NCBI GenBank assembly: GCA_905193145.1
Contig: CAJJNP010000065.1
Coordinates: 1-16,010, forward strand
DNA length: 16,010 nt
Direction: 5' to 3'
Origin: an uncultured Odoribacter sp.
Lineage (GTDB): Bacteria > Bacteroidota > Bacteroidia > Bacteroidales > Marinifilaceae
Part shown: positions 1 through 7,315 of the stretch, one piece after another
How positions within the stretch are numbered: position 1 is the first letter of the stretch
Layout of the letters: the number at the start of each line of letters is the position of its first letter
Position numbers and translations under genes: made by a program
The notes under the pieces: model-generated
Seen by the model: the letters and a program-made list of their open reading frames with translations, nothing else
Told to the model about the DNA's origin: nothing
Databases searched by the model: none

Positions 1-1
1 A

Positions 2-466
2 CAGGCAGAAAACTCAAAGATGCGGTTCGTTAGTATCTCTCAACAGATAAATAAGGATAAAAAACAGTATTACGACATATTGGAGAAAACACAAAAAGGG
101 GATTGCGAGATTACAGAATGGATCGTCTGGTATCTTGATTGTCTGCTCCGTTCCATCGAGCAATCCGATGAAACCTTGTCGAAGGTTCTTAACAAGGCTA
201 TATTCTGGCAGACTCATGCCGAAATAGTCCTGTCTGAACGACAACGTGAAGTCTTGAATTTATATTTGGATGGTTGTCCCGGAAAACTAACGGCTAAGAA
301 CTGGGCAAAACGTGTAAAGGTATCACCAGATACAGCAATACGCGATATAAAAGATCTGGTAGAGAAGGGTGTTCTGATACCTCAGCAGGGGCGGGTTCGT
401 GACGTATTCTACGGCATACGGTGCAGTGACTCTATACTTGTTATTCCCTTGCCTGAAGATTTATGA
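2..466 (+). CDS. Fic-family protein, C-terminal part (5' end cut by the window)
   Basis: The reading frame is open from base 2, so the start lies to the left of the window; the Met at 20 is internal. What is visible is the C-terminal tail of a Fic/DOC-type protein. A helical segment resembles the stretch after the catalytic core in long Fic proteins (RFVSISQQI, then YYDILEKTQKG, then ITEWIVWYLDCLLR). A winged-helix-like end follows (ERQREVLNLYLDG, then AKRVKVSPDTAIRDIKDLVEKGVL). Fic proteins transfer AMP or other groups to target hydroxyls; the HPFxxGNGR catalytic loop is outside the window, so activity cannot be judged. The stop is 18 bases before the Vsr-like gene, so the two may share a transcript. 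Family call by recognition of the C-terminal pattern; fairly confident. Confidence 0.75.
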   Translation, partial: QAENSKMRFVSISQQINKDKKQYYDILEKTQKGDCEITEWIVWYLDCLLRSIEQSDETLSKVLNKAIFWQTHAEIVLSERQREVLNLYLDGCPGKLTAKNWAKRVKVSPDTAIRDIKDLVEKGVLIPQQGRVRDVFYGIRCSDSILVIPLPEDL

Positions 467-484
467 TTATTAAAAAATCGTTGT

Positions 485-1009
485 ATGGTGGATAAGCTAA
501 CAAAAGAACAAAGACACCGTTGTATGTCAGCAATCAAAGGGAAAGGGACAAAACCTGAATTGCTGGTGCGCAAATTCTTGTTCAGCCGTGGATTCCGGTA
601 CAGGCTCAATCATCCACGGCTTCCTGGACATCCGGATATTGTATTGCGTAAATATAGAACGGTGGTTTTTGTAAACGGTTGCTTTTGGCATGGACATGAA
701 GGTTGCAAATATTACGTTCTTCCCAAGACGAACGTTGAGTTTTGGCAAAAGAAAATAGAAAGGAACCGGGATAGGGATTTAGAGGAACGACAGCAATTGT
801 CTTCTATGGGATGGCATTGTATTACTGTATGGGAATGTCAGCTAAAGCCGAAAGCCAGACAGCAAACATTAGAGTCTTTAGAAAATATGCTTTATCGAAT
901 TTTCCTGAAAAATCGAGAGATCAAGCGATATGATGTTGGTGAAGAGAAAAATTCTATGGTGGCAGAAAATGCTGAGGATTATGAACACTATGCATCCAAT
1001 AATCACTGA
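485..1009 (+). CDS. vsr: Very short patch repair (Vsr-like) endonuclease
   Basis: 174 residues against about 156 for E. coli Vsr; the extra is a C-terminal tail. Vsr nicks beside T:G mismatches that arise when 5-methylcytosine deaminates, so it normally accompanies a C5-cytosine methyltransferase; two are encoded downstream. Visible features are the start LTKEQRHRCMSAIKGKGTKPE with Glu25, PGHPD with catalytic Asp51, then VNGCFWHGHEGC with Cys66, Trp68, His69 and His71 in the positions of the E. coli zinc and active-site residues, and the closing WECQLK. The His64 of E. coli Vsr is Asn64 here, which I believe is common in the wider Vsr-like group. It lies 18 bases after the Fic gene and is separated from the methyltransferases by 400 bases and a possible terminator, so it is probably not in their operon. 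Confidence 0.9.
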   Translation: MVDKLTKEQRHRCMSAIKGKGTKPELLVRKFLFSRGFRYRLNHPRLPGHPDIVLRKYRTVVFVNGCFWHGHEGCKYYVLPKTNVEFWQKKIERNRDRDLEERQQLSSMGWHCITVWECQLKPKARQQTLESLENMLYRIFLKNREIKRYDVGEEKNSMVAENAEDYEHYASNNH

Positions 1010-1042
1010 TAAAAGCATTCGCTTTCAGATAACTTTAAAAGC

Positions 1043-1071
1043 AAGAAGTGTTATTACTTTTTTGTTTTTTA
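1043..1071 (+). terminator. Possible intrinsic terminator after vsr
   Basis: A 7-bp stem with one G-U pair (1043-1049 with 1056-1062, six-base loop) is followed by a T-rich run to about 1071. The stem has only one G-C pair, so it is weak. It lies 34 bases after the vsr stop. Confidence 0.35.
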
Positions 1072-1109
1072 TTCGTGCGTAGATTCAAAATAATATGAGA
1101 TTTAATTCG

Positions 1110-1117
1110 TACTTTTG
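1110..1117 (+). promoter_or_regulatory. Bacteroides-type -7 box, putative promoter of the restriction-modification operon
   Basis: TACTTTTG is an exact match to the Bacteroides TAnnTTTG element. No TTTG -33 box is present at the expected 19-21 bases upstream. Transcription from it would start near 1122 and leave a leader of about 290 bases before the first methyltransferase. That leader contains the short frames at 1179 and 1247. Confidence 0.4.
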
Positions 1118-1178
1118 CATATTAATCGCTATTCAAAAAGTGTGCAGATACTAATCTGTCAGATTTTTTTTATGATTT

Positions 1179-1378
1179 ATGCAAATAGCTAGATTACTGG
1201 ATGTTGAATCAGCTTATTTGGTGCAATTGGACGAAATTAATAAAAAATGGAATTAGATAAAAGAGAGATTTTATTGGAACAAGTTCAGAAGTTGGAAGAA
1301 GTCATCCTAGCTTTATCATTCAACTTCAATGAAGAAGACATTGCTGATGAAGTGAACTTTTTGCATATAGTGAAATAG
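1179..1378 (+). pseudogene. Two overlapping tiny frames, possible remnant of an HTH regulator
   Basis: Frame 1 (1179-1256, 25 residues) begins MQIARLLDVESAYLVQL, which looks like the last helices of an Xre/Cro-type domain. Frame 2 (1247-1378, 43 residues) begins MELDKREILLEQVQKLEEVI and is an acidic, probably coiled-coil tail. They overlap at an A-run (1242-1247). A one-base shift there would join them into a plausible regulator C-terminus. No start-proximal HTH half can be read upstream, where both frames are closed by stops. The second frame could instead be a genuine 43-residue protein, since it ends 31 bases before the methyltransferase. The position fits a controller gene of a restriction-modification operon, but this is inference. 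Confidence 0.3.
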
Positions 1379-1409
1379 AATTTAAAAGAGTGGTCTGAAA
1401 AAGAAATCA

Positions 1410-2621
1410 ATGGCTAAGAAATATACATTTATTGATCTTTTTGCAGGTTGCGGTGGCTTGTCTGAAGGATTTTATCGCTTAGGATTTAAGGTTTTAGCTC
1501 ATGTGGAAATAAATCATTGGGCTTGTGAGACATTGCGTACTCGTATGAAGTATTATGGATATAAAGATATTGATAAAGAAGTCATCGAACATGATATAAC
1601 CTCAGAAGATATTATTGAAAGAATAGAAGAGGCAACAAAAGGTGTTGCACCTGATATTATCATTGGTGGTCCTCCGTGTCAAGCTTACTCTACAGCAGGA
1701 AGAGTCCGAGATGGGAAGGGAATGTCAACAGACCCCAGAAACTTCTTGTTTGAGAGCTACGTAAAAATATTGGAACATTTTAAACCAAAGTTTTTTGTTT
1801 TTGAGAATGTTACAGGGGTTTTGTCAGCAAGAGTTAATGAAAAATATATTTTTCCTCAAATTATAGCTGCTTTAGGAAAAGAGTACAATGTTATTGATGA
1901 CCCCAAAATACTGGTTCATAATACTGTAGAATATGGAGTTCCTCAGTTACGCAAAAGAATCATAATTATGGGTGTACGTAAGGATATTAAGGGAAAAAAT
2001 GTTTTTGACTTATATGCAGATATAGTGAAAACTAATTGGGCTCCAGATACCAATGTAAGTGAAAGATATGGATTGAAGCGCTTTATAGATGTAAAGGAAG
2101 CCATAGGTGATTTACCTTGCGTTGAGCCGGGTTGTGATGCTTCCTCACCAAATTTCAATTATCCATGTGATAATGAATTTTTAAGAAGAATAGGGAAAAG
2201 GGGTATATTCCCTTTGATGGACCATATAGCAAGAAAACATAACGACTTAGATAGAGAACGCTTTCGCCAAATGATTTCTCATCATTGGTCTTTTGGTCAA
2301 TTGAGAAGAGAGATGCCTCAATATGAACATGAAAAAGCGAGAGTTTTTGATAATAGCTATGTTGTTCAATGGTGGGATTTACCTTCTAAGACAATTCTAG
2401 CCCATATTCATAAGGATGGTTTTCAATTTATTCATCCAGATGAAAAACAAGCCAGATCGTTTACAGTCAGAGAGGCCGCTAGAATACAGTCCTTTCCTGA
2501 CGACTTTGTTTTTAAAGGATCGCGCGGTGAGAAGTACAAGCAAATAGGTAATGCTGTTCCTGTATTGTTTGCAGAAGCATTAGCTAAATCGATAAAAAAG
2601 AATTTAGAGAATTTAAACTAA
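1410..2621 (+). CDS. C5-cytosine DNA methyltransferase 1
   Basis: 403 residues, a complete enzyme that transfers a methyl group from S-adenosylmethionine to carbon 5 of cytosine in its target site. Motifs in order: I FIDLFAGCGGLSEGF (7-21), IV GGPPCQ with the catalytic Cys90, VI ENV (132-134), VIII QLRKR (179-183), a target-recognition region of roughly 190-340, IX TVREAARIQSFPDDF from 352, and X GNAVP (380-384). No motif is missing. Its stop overlaps the start of the second methyltransferase by one base (TAATG), so the two are translationally coupled. In LlaJI-type systems two C5 methyltransferases each protect one strand of an asymmetric site; the actual site here cannot be read from sequence. 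It is AT-rich like the next two genes. Confidence 0.95.
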   Translation: MAKKYTFIDLFAGCGGLSEGFYRLGFKVLAHVEINHWACETLRTRMKYYGYKDIDKEVIEHDITSEDIIERIEEATKGVAPDIIIGGPPCQAYSTAGRVRDGKGMSTDPRNFLFESYVKILEHFKPKFFVFENVTGVLSARVNEKYIFPQIIAALGKEYNVIDDPKILVHNTVEYGVPQLRKRIIIMGVRKDIKGKNVFDLYADIVKTNWAPDTNVSERYGLKRFIDVKEAIGDLPCVEPGCDASSPNFNYPCDNEFLRRIGKRGIFPLMDHIARKHNDLDRERFRQMISHHWSFGQLRREMPQYEHEKARVFDNSYVVQWWDLPSKTILAHIHKDGFQFIHPDEKQARSFTVREAARIQSFPDDFVFKGSRGEKYKQIGNAVPVLFAEALAKSIKKNLENLN

Positions 2622-4126
2622 TGATTTTCGAGTCAGTAAGAAACATAACAAGTAAGGATGAATTCCTTGAAAAAATACTCATATATATACGGCTAGTAGA
2701 GGTTTTTGCTGAACGTAATGATATGGTTATAGATACAATAAAATCAATTCAACCTAATATAACGTCGGAATTGATTAACATTGGTGTTATCAGTAACGAA
2801 GCGCAAATTGAAGATTTGAAGAAATTACTAAAAAAGACGTATTCAAGATTTATAAGTTGCATAGGGTTTTATATTCTCCACAAAAAAGAAGTCGGCTCAC
2901 TTCTTGATAAATTAAACAACAAGAAAAGGCAATTACTTCAACAACAAGAAATGAACTCGAACAAACCTTCATTTGTAGATTTCTTCGCTGGCGCAGGCGG
3001 ATTAAGTTGTGGCTTCATACAAGCTGGATACAAAGTTGTTTTCGCAAATGATTTTGAGGATGTTTGTGTTCGTACATATCGTTTCAACCATCCAGAGTTA
3101 CCTGCAAATAAAGTTTTGAAGGGTGACATCCGAAACATTGTTGACAATATAGGGGAATATGTAACTAAACCCGTTGATCTTGTCGTAGGTGGCCCACCTT
3201 GTCAAGGTTTCAGTTCAGCAAACCAACAACGCATAATAGATGACCCTCGGAACGAATTATACAAGTACTTTATAAAAGCAGTTAAAAGCATTCTTCCTAA
3301 ATTTGTAATTATGGAGAATGTAAAAGGCATGCTTTCCGTGGCGGATCAAGTAATTGAAGACTACCAAAATATTGATGTAATAAGAGATGGAAAGCACTAC
3401 AGCTACAAAGCAGCCTATAAGCTTCTTAACTCTGTTGATTTTTCTGTTGCTCAAAGCAGAGAACGTCTAATTTATATTGCTATAAGAACAGATATTTCGG
3501 CAGATAAGCAGGTTAATCCAGAAGATATTTTTCAACAAATCCATGATAATAATGTTGGACATAAAGTTTATCTTTTAAAAGATGCTCTTGATTTTATTAA
3601 GCCCTTAGATGCACCTCGAATTAAGAACATGAATGAAGTGGATGATCCAAAGACTGGTAAGAAAATAGACGTCAATGAGTTTAATGGAAATGAAAATGAA
3701 TATCTTAGACTAATAAATGGAGGAAGGAAGATTTTTTATCTTTATAACCATAAAGCGAGATTTGTCAATGATATAAATTATGAAATATATAGACTTTTGA
3801 ATCAGGGGGACGATGCATCAGATCCTAAGATTGCAGATATTATGCCTTATACTAACCGACTTCATTGTTTTAAGGATAAATACTACAAGCTGATTGCTGA
3901 TCGACCTTCGAGAACAATAACCGCTCATCTTAGAATGGATTGCCATTCTCATATTCATCCATTTCAGATTAGAGCTATTACACCTCGTGAAGCGGCTCGA
4001 TGCCAGTCATTCCCTGATGATTATATGTTTTTAGGAGCATACTTAAAAACATATATGCAAATCGGGAATGCCGTACCTTGTATTATGGCAAAAGGAATTG
4101 CTAATGCTATTAAGAAATATCTATAA
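2621..4126 (+). CDS. C5-cytosine DNA methyltransferase 2, with helical N-terminal extension
   Basis: 501 residues. The C5-methyltransferase core starts only at about residue 117: motif I FVDFFAGAGGLSCGF (118-132), IV GGPPCQGFSS with catalytic Cys194, VI ENV (232-234), VIII QSRER (278-282), a long recognition region of about 290-440, IX TPREAARCQSFPDDY and X GNAVP (482-486). Residues 1-110 form a predicted all-helical extension without a motif I recognise. A Met at about residue 111 could be an alternative start, but the one-base overlap with the previous gene supports the long form. The two enzymes differ in their recognition regions, so they are not simple duplicates; this fits recognition of different strands of one site. 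The next gene begins 3 bases after the stop. Confidence 0.95.
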   Translation: MIFESVRNITSKDEFLEKILIYIRLVEVFAERNDMVIDTIKSIQPNITSELINIGVISNEAQIEDLKKLLKKTYSRFISCIGFYILHKKEVGSLLDKLNNKKRQLLQQQEMNSNKPSFVDFFAGAGGLSCGFIQAGYKVVFANDFEDVCVRTYRFNHPELPANKVLKGDIRNIVDNIGEYVTKPVDLVVGGPPCQGFSSANQQRIIDDPRNELYKYFIKAVKSILPKFVIMENVKGMLSVADQVIEDYQNIDVIRDGKHYSYKAAYKLLNSVDFSVAQSRERLIYIAIRTDISADKQVNPEDIFQQIHDNNVGHKVYLLKDALDFIKPLDAPRIKNMNEVDDPKTGKKIDVNEFNGNENEYLRLINGGRKIFYLYNHKARFVNDINYEIYRLLNQGDDASDPKIADIMPYTNRLHCFKDKYYKLIADRPSRTITAHLRMDCHSHIHPFQIRAITPREAARCQSFPDDYMFLGAYLKTYMQIGNAVPCIMAKGIANAIKKYL

Positions 4127-4129
4127 ACT

Positions 4130-4768
4130 ATGAAACATATACTAGAATATATCCATCGTCCAAATAAAACAGAAGTTGGTGTTGGGACAAATACAAATGA
4201 TTCTTACCTCAAGCTATCTTCAGTAATAGAAGAATCTGAGATGTTTTTGAAAAATGAGGAAGAAAAGTTCCTTCATATCCAAAGCGGAGAGGAAGTTGTC
4301 TTTAAAGCTATCAAATACAAAACTGGAAGTAAGGAATACCGATTAACAAAATTAGGAGCTGTTCGAACACACTTTGATATCGAATGTGGTGATGAACTTG
4401 TATTTAGGAGAGAAATTTCAGATAAATATATTCAACCTATTTTCGAGATAAAAAAGTTTAAAAAGACAATGTTTCACCCATCTTCCAAAGGACGATATAT
4501 TCTTGTGTATCCAGAACGACTTCCAAATTGGGAGGAAAATGGGGAGACTGACTTGTTAGTTTGGTACAAAGGAATGAAATTTCCGTTAGAAATTTCATTC
4601 ATAGAGAGAACAAAAGCCCGTGCTGATTCTCCCGATTTCACTGATTATTATTCAGTGTCTTTGCATGGAAAAGAATTAAACAAACAATCTTATTGTCTCT
4701 CGTATAGAAAAGGTGAATTGCACTTTGATGAATATGAAAAGTGGACGTTTAATGAAATAATGTATTAA
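4130..4768 (+). CDS. Putative B3-like (EcoRII-N-like) DNA-recognition protein of the restriction system
   Basis: 212 residues, no signal peptide, no membrane segment, no Walker motif and no convincing PD-(D/E)xK site. The N-terminal half has a pattern I associate with the effector-binding B3 domain of EcoRII/BfiI-type enzymes: HRPNKTEVGVG near residue 9, then SKEYRLTKLGAVRTHFDI followed by GDELVFRRE around residues 64-92. The C-terminal half (HPSSKGRYILVYPERLPNW, then YSVSLHGKELNKQSY) is a second, beta-rich unit of unknown fold. From memory, the N-terminal domain of Helicobacter LlaJI.R1 is B3-like; here that function may sit in a separate gene. It is packed between methyltransferase 2 (3 bases) and the motor gene (4 bases), so it belongs to the system. 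The family call is tentative; the cassette membership is firm. Confidence 0.45.
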   Translation: MKHILEYIHRPNKTEVGVGTNTNDSYLKLSSVIEESEMFLKNEEEKFLHIQSGEEVVFKAIKYKTGSKEYRLTKLGAVRTHFDIECGDELVFRREISDKYIQPIFEIKKFKKTMFHPSSKGRYILVYPERLPNWEENGETDLLVWYKGMKFPLEISFIERTKARADSPDFTDYYSVSLHGKELNKQSYCLSYRKGELHFDEYEKWTFNEIMY

Positions 4769-4772
4769 TGAA

Positions 4773-6257
4773 ATGAAATATTATATTTTAATAGTAAAGG
4801 ACAGTTCTGTTTCCCTTTCATATGCAACAGCTGGAGAAGTTATAACATGTTCGATGTCGTCAGAGGATGGTAGTAATCTTAGTCAATTTACCAATGATGA
4901 CCATATTTTGGTTTTTAAAGATTACCCCATTAGCGCATGTACAATGTCTCTAGAAGCTAAAGGGAATAATCAATTCATAAAGAAAGTAGAAGTAGCACAT
5001 GGAGCTAGTATTGACTCTTTTTCAGAAGAACTAAAACATAAAATCAATGTTCGAAATGGTATTTTTGTAGAAATTACCAAATTGGAATACGATGAGATTC
5101 TTCTTAAAATGATTGACTCCTTATCTGATATCAAAGTGAAAAGGAGTCAACCATTAGATAAAAAAATCTCTCTCCAGCAAATCTTCTACGGAGCACCCGG
5201 TACCGGAAAGTCTTATACCATTAACCATACAACAGGGGGAGAAGATGTTATTCGTACTACATTCCATCCGGATACGGATTACTCCACTTTCGTAGGGGCC
5301 TACAAGCCGACAACCATCGAGGAAACGGTGATGACGGTCATCGGTACAAAGGCCGTACCGGTGGAGAATGCGGACGGAACTCAACGCAAGGAATCGAAGA
5401 TTGTCTATGAGTTCGTGGCACAAGCCTTCCTGCAAGCTTATGTGAAAGCATGGAAGAAGTATGCTGAAGCTGAAGGCGAACCCAAGAAACAATTCCTGGT
5501 GATCGAAGAAATCAACCGAGGCAACTGTGCCCAAATCTTCGGGGACTTGTTTCAGCTACTTGACCGCAATGATAGCGGATTTTCAGATTATCCCATCCAG
5601 GCGGATGCCGATATGAAGCGACAACTGCAGAAGGCATTCAGCGGTATGGAACTGACGAACAAGGAGGTGCTGAACGACCTGTATGAGGGTAGAAATGTGG
5701 CGGAAGAAGTGATGCGTGGAGACATTCTGCTCCTGCCTAGCAACCTGTATATTTGGGCCACCATGAACACGAGCGACCAAAGCTTGTTCCCCATCGACAG
5801 CGCCTTCAAGCGTCGTTGGGATTGGACGTACATGCCCATTTCGAATGCCTATAAGGAATGGGCCATTGAGGTGAACGGCCATCACTACGACTGGTGGCAC
5901 TTCCTGGAACTTATCAATGCGAAAATCGGCACCATGACCAGCTCTGAGGACAAGAAACTGGGCTACTTCTTCTGCAAGGCTGCAGACGGCGTGATTTCCG
6001 CCCAAAAGTTTGTCGGTAAGGTTATCTTCTACTTGTGGAACGATGTTTTCAAGGACTACGAGTTTGGCGATGCTATTTTCAACGATGAGGACGGCAGCAA
6101 GCTGAGCTTCGACAAATTCTATACTCAAGAAGGCAGAGATGCCAAGGTGGAAACGGAAAAAGTAGCCTTGTTTCTTAAAAACCTAGGTTTGGAACCTCTT
6201 CCTTCCGAATCAGAGGACGAAGAAGAAACTTCAGAAATCACTAATGTTTCTCTCTAA
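4773..6257 (+). CDS. McrB/LlaJI.R1-type AAA+ motor subunit
   Basis: 494 residues. The AAA+ domain occupies about 135-440: Walker A GAPGTGKS (140-147), Walker B FLVIEEINRGN with Glu245-Glu246, the McrB-family signature MNTSDQSLFPID from Met331 (usual form MNTADRS), and the arginine pair Arg347-Arg348 in FKRRWDW. McrB-type proteins form hexameric GTP-driven rings that recruit a McrC-type nuclease; GTP preference here is inferred from the signature. Residues 1-125 are a separate small domain (YYILIVKDSSVS, then DHILVFKDYPISA) that may be an EVE/PUA-like DNA reader. This N-terminal part is AT-rich (17 of 60 bases G+C at 5041-5100), while the AAA+ part switches to about half G+C just before the Walker A motif. 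The last ~20 residues are acidic. An overlapping ATG at 4768 is closed after two codons, so the start at 4773 is preferred. Confidence 0.9.
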   Translation: MKYYILIVKDSSVSLSYATAGEVITCSMSSEDGSNLSQFTNDDHILVFKDYPISACTMSLEAKGNNQFIKKVEVAHGASIDSFSEELKHKINVRNGIFVEITKLEYDEILLKMIDSLSDIKVKRSQPLDKKISLQQIFYGAPGTGKSYTINHTTGGEDVIRTTFHPDTDYSTFVGAYKPTTIEETVMTVIGTKAVPVENADGTQRKESKIVYEFVAQAFLQAYVKAWKKYAEAEGEPKKQFLVIEEINRGNCAQIFGDLFQLLDRNDSGFSDYPIQADADMKRQLQKAFSGMELTNKEVLNDLYEGRNVAEEVMRGDILLLPSNLYIWATMNTSDQSLFPIDSAFKRRWDWTYMPISNAYKEWAIEVNGHHYDWWHFLELINAKIGTMTSSEDKKLGYFFCKAADGVISAQKFVGKVIFYLWNDVFKDYEFGDAIFNDEDGSKLSFDKFYTQEGRDAKVETEKVALFLKNLGLEPLPSESEDEEETSEITNVSL

Positions 6258-6259
6258 TT

Positions 6260-7303
6260 ATGGTAAAAAAACATGAAATAAGAAACAGTACGGCAGAATT
6301 TCTGACCTTTGTAGCTGTCGGAAAAGAAGAAGGCATCCAAGTGTTGTATAAGAACGAAACCATCTGGGCCACTCAAAAGGCTATGGCCACTTTGTTCGAT
6401 TGCTCCACCGACAATATTAGCCTGCATCTGAAGAACATTTTCAAAACAGGAGAACTGATAGAGAAGGTAACTACCGAGAAATCCTCGGTAGTTCAAATGG
6501 AAGGAGAACGTGAGGTAAAACGTACGGTTATGCTTTACAATCTCGATGTTGTCATTTCAGTAGGTTATCGCGTAAACTCCATTCGCGCCACTCAATTCCG
6601 GCAATGGTGTACCTATGTGCTGCGCCAATTTGCTTTGCGCGGTTATGTGATTGACAAAAAACGGATGGAGAACGGCTCGTTTATCGGTGAAGACTACTTT
6701 GAACACTTGTTGGCAGAGATACGCGAGATACGCTTGTCAGAACGCCGATTCTATCAGAAACTGACAGATATCTATGCCACGAGCATAGACTATAATAAAG
6801 ATGCGCCCACTACCCGGCAATTCTTCCGTAAAATTCAGAATAAGATGCACTATGCCGTGCATGAGCATACAGCTGCAGAACTCATCGTGGCACGTGCCGA
6901 TGCCGGAAAGGAGCACATGGGGCTGACCTCCTGGGAAAATGCACCGGACGGAAAGATTGTCAAGACAGATGTAAGTATTGCCAAGAATTACTTGATGCAA
7001 AACGAATTGGAAGACATGGGCAGTATTGTAACAGCTGTATTGGAGTTTGCAGAAAGACGCGCCAAACGGCACATACCCATGACCATGGAGGATTGGGCTA
7101 CACGTATTGATGCTTATCTTTTAAGTGACGAGCGTCCGTTGTTACCGGATGCCGGCAAGATAAGTTATGAGTTTGCCAAGCAATATGCTGAAACTGAATT
7201 TGAAAAGTACCGGGTGATTCAAGACAAACTGTTTAACAGTGACTTTGACAAGTTCAACCAGACTGATGATGAGTTACTCCTACTCCTTGGGGATGACAAG
7301 TAA
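6260..7303 (+). CDS. RhuM-family protein embedded in the restriction operon
   Basis: 347 residues, start 2 bases after the motor stop and end 12 bases before the nuclease start. RhuM-family pattern: an N-terminal DNA-binding-like region (IWATQKAMATLFDCSTDNIS with HLKNIFKTGEL, residues about 32-62), then LDVVISVGYRVNSIRATQFRQW near 95-115 and the long helical body (EIREIRLSERRFYQKLTDIYATS). RhuM proteins are named from a Salmonella pathogenicity island, and their molecular role is unsettled. They are often found inside restriction-modification loci, which suggests a helper or regulatory role in defence. Key differences between members lie in the region around 60-90, which here contains a perfect DNA inverted repeat (6469-6493). 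It shares the higher G+C of the flanking motor and nuclease cores, so it probably moved together with them. Confidence 0.9.
   Translation: MVKKHEIRNSTAEFLTFVAVGKEEGIQVLYKNETIWATQKAMATLFDCSTDNISLHLKNIFKTGELIEKVTTEKSSVVQMEGEREVKRTVMLYNLDVVISVGYRVNSIRATQFRQWCTYVLRQFALRGYVIDKKRMENGSFIGEDYFEHLLAEIREIRLSERRFYQKLTDIYATSIDYNKDAPTTRQFFRKIQNKMHYAVHEHTAAELIVARADAGKEHMGLTSWENAPDGKIVKTDVSIAKNYLMQNELEDMGSIVTAVLEFAERRAKRHIPMTMEDWATRIDAYLLSDERPLLPDAGKISYEFAKQYAETEFEKYRVIQDKLFNSDFDKFNQTDDELLLLLGDDK
6469..6493. repeat. Perfect 10-bp inverted repeat inside the RhuM gene
   Basis: AACTACCGAG (6469-6478) and its exact reverse complement (6484-6493) are separated by five bases. It lies about 210 bases into the coding region and has no T-run after it on either strand, so it is not a terminator. 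It could form a hairpin in the mRNA. Confidence 0.6.
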
Positions 7304-7315
7304 AACAAGATTGTT

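Noticed and set aside
1145..1158. Small inverted repeat CAGAT-ACTA-ATCTG followed by TCAGAT and a T-run
   Set aside because: The stem is only 5 bp and the T-run is five bases away from it; too weak to call a terminator or operator.
4768..4776. Alternative ATG at 4768 for the motor gene
   Set aside because: It is closed by a stop after two codons; the in-frame start is 4773.
5583..6128. 181-codon minus-strand open frame opposite the motor gene
   Set aside because: Lies wholly antisense to the AAA+ domain with intact Walker motifs; a shadow of G+C-rich codons with no family features.
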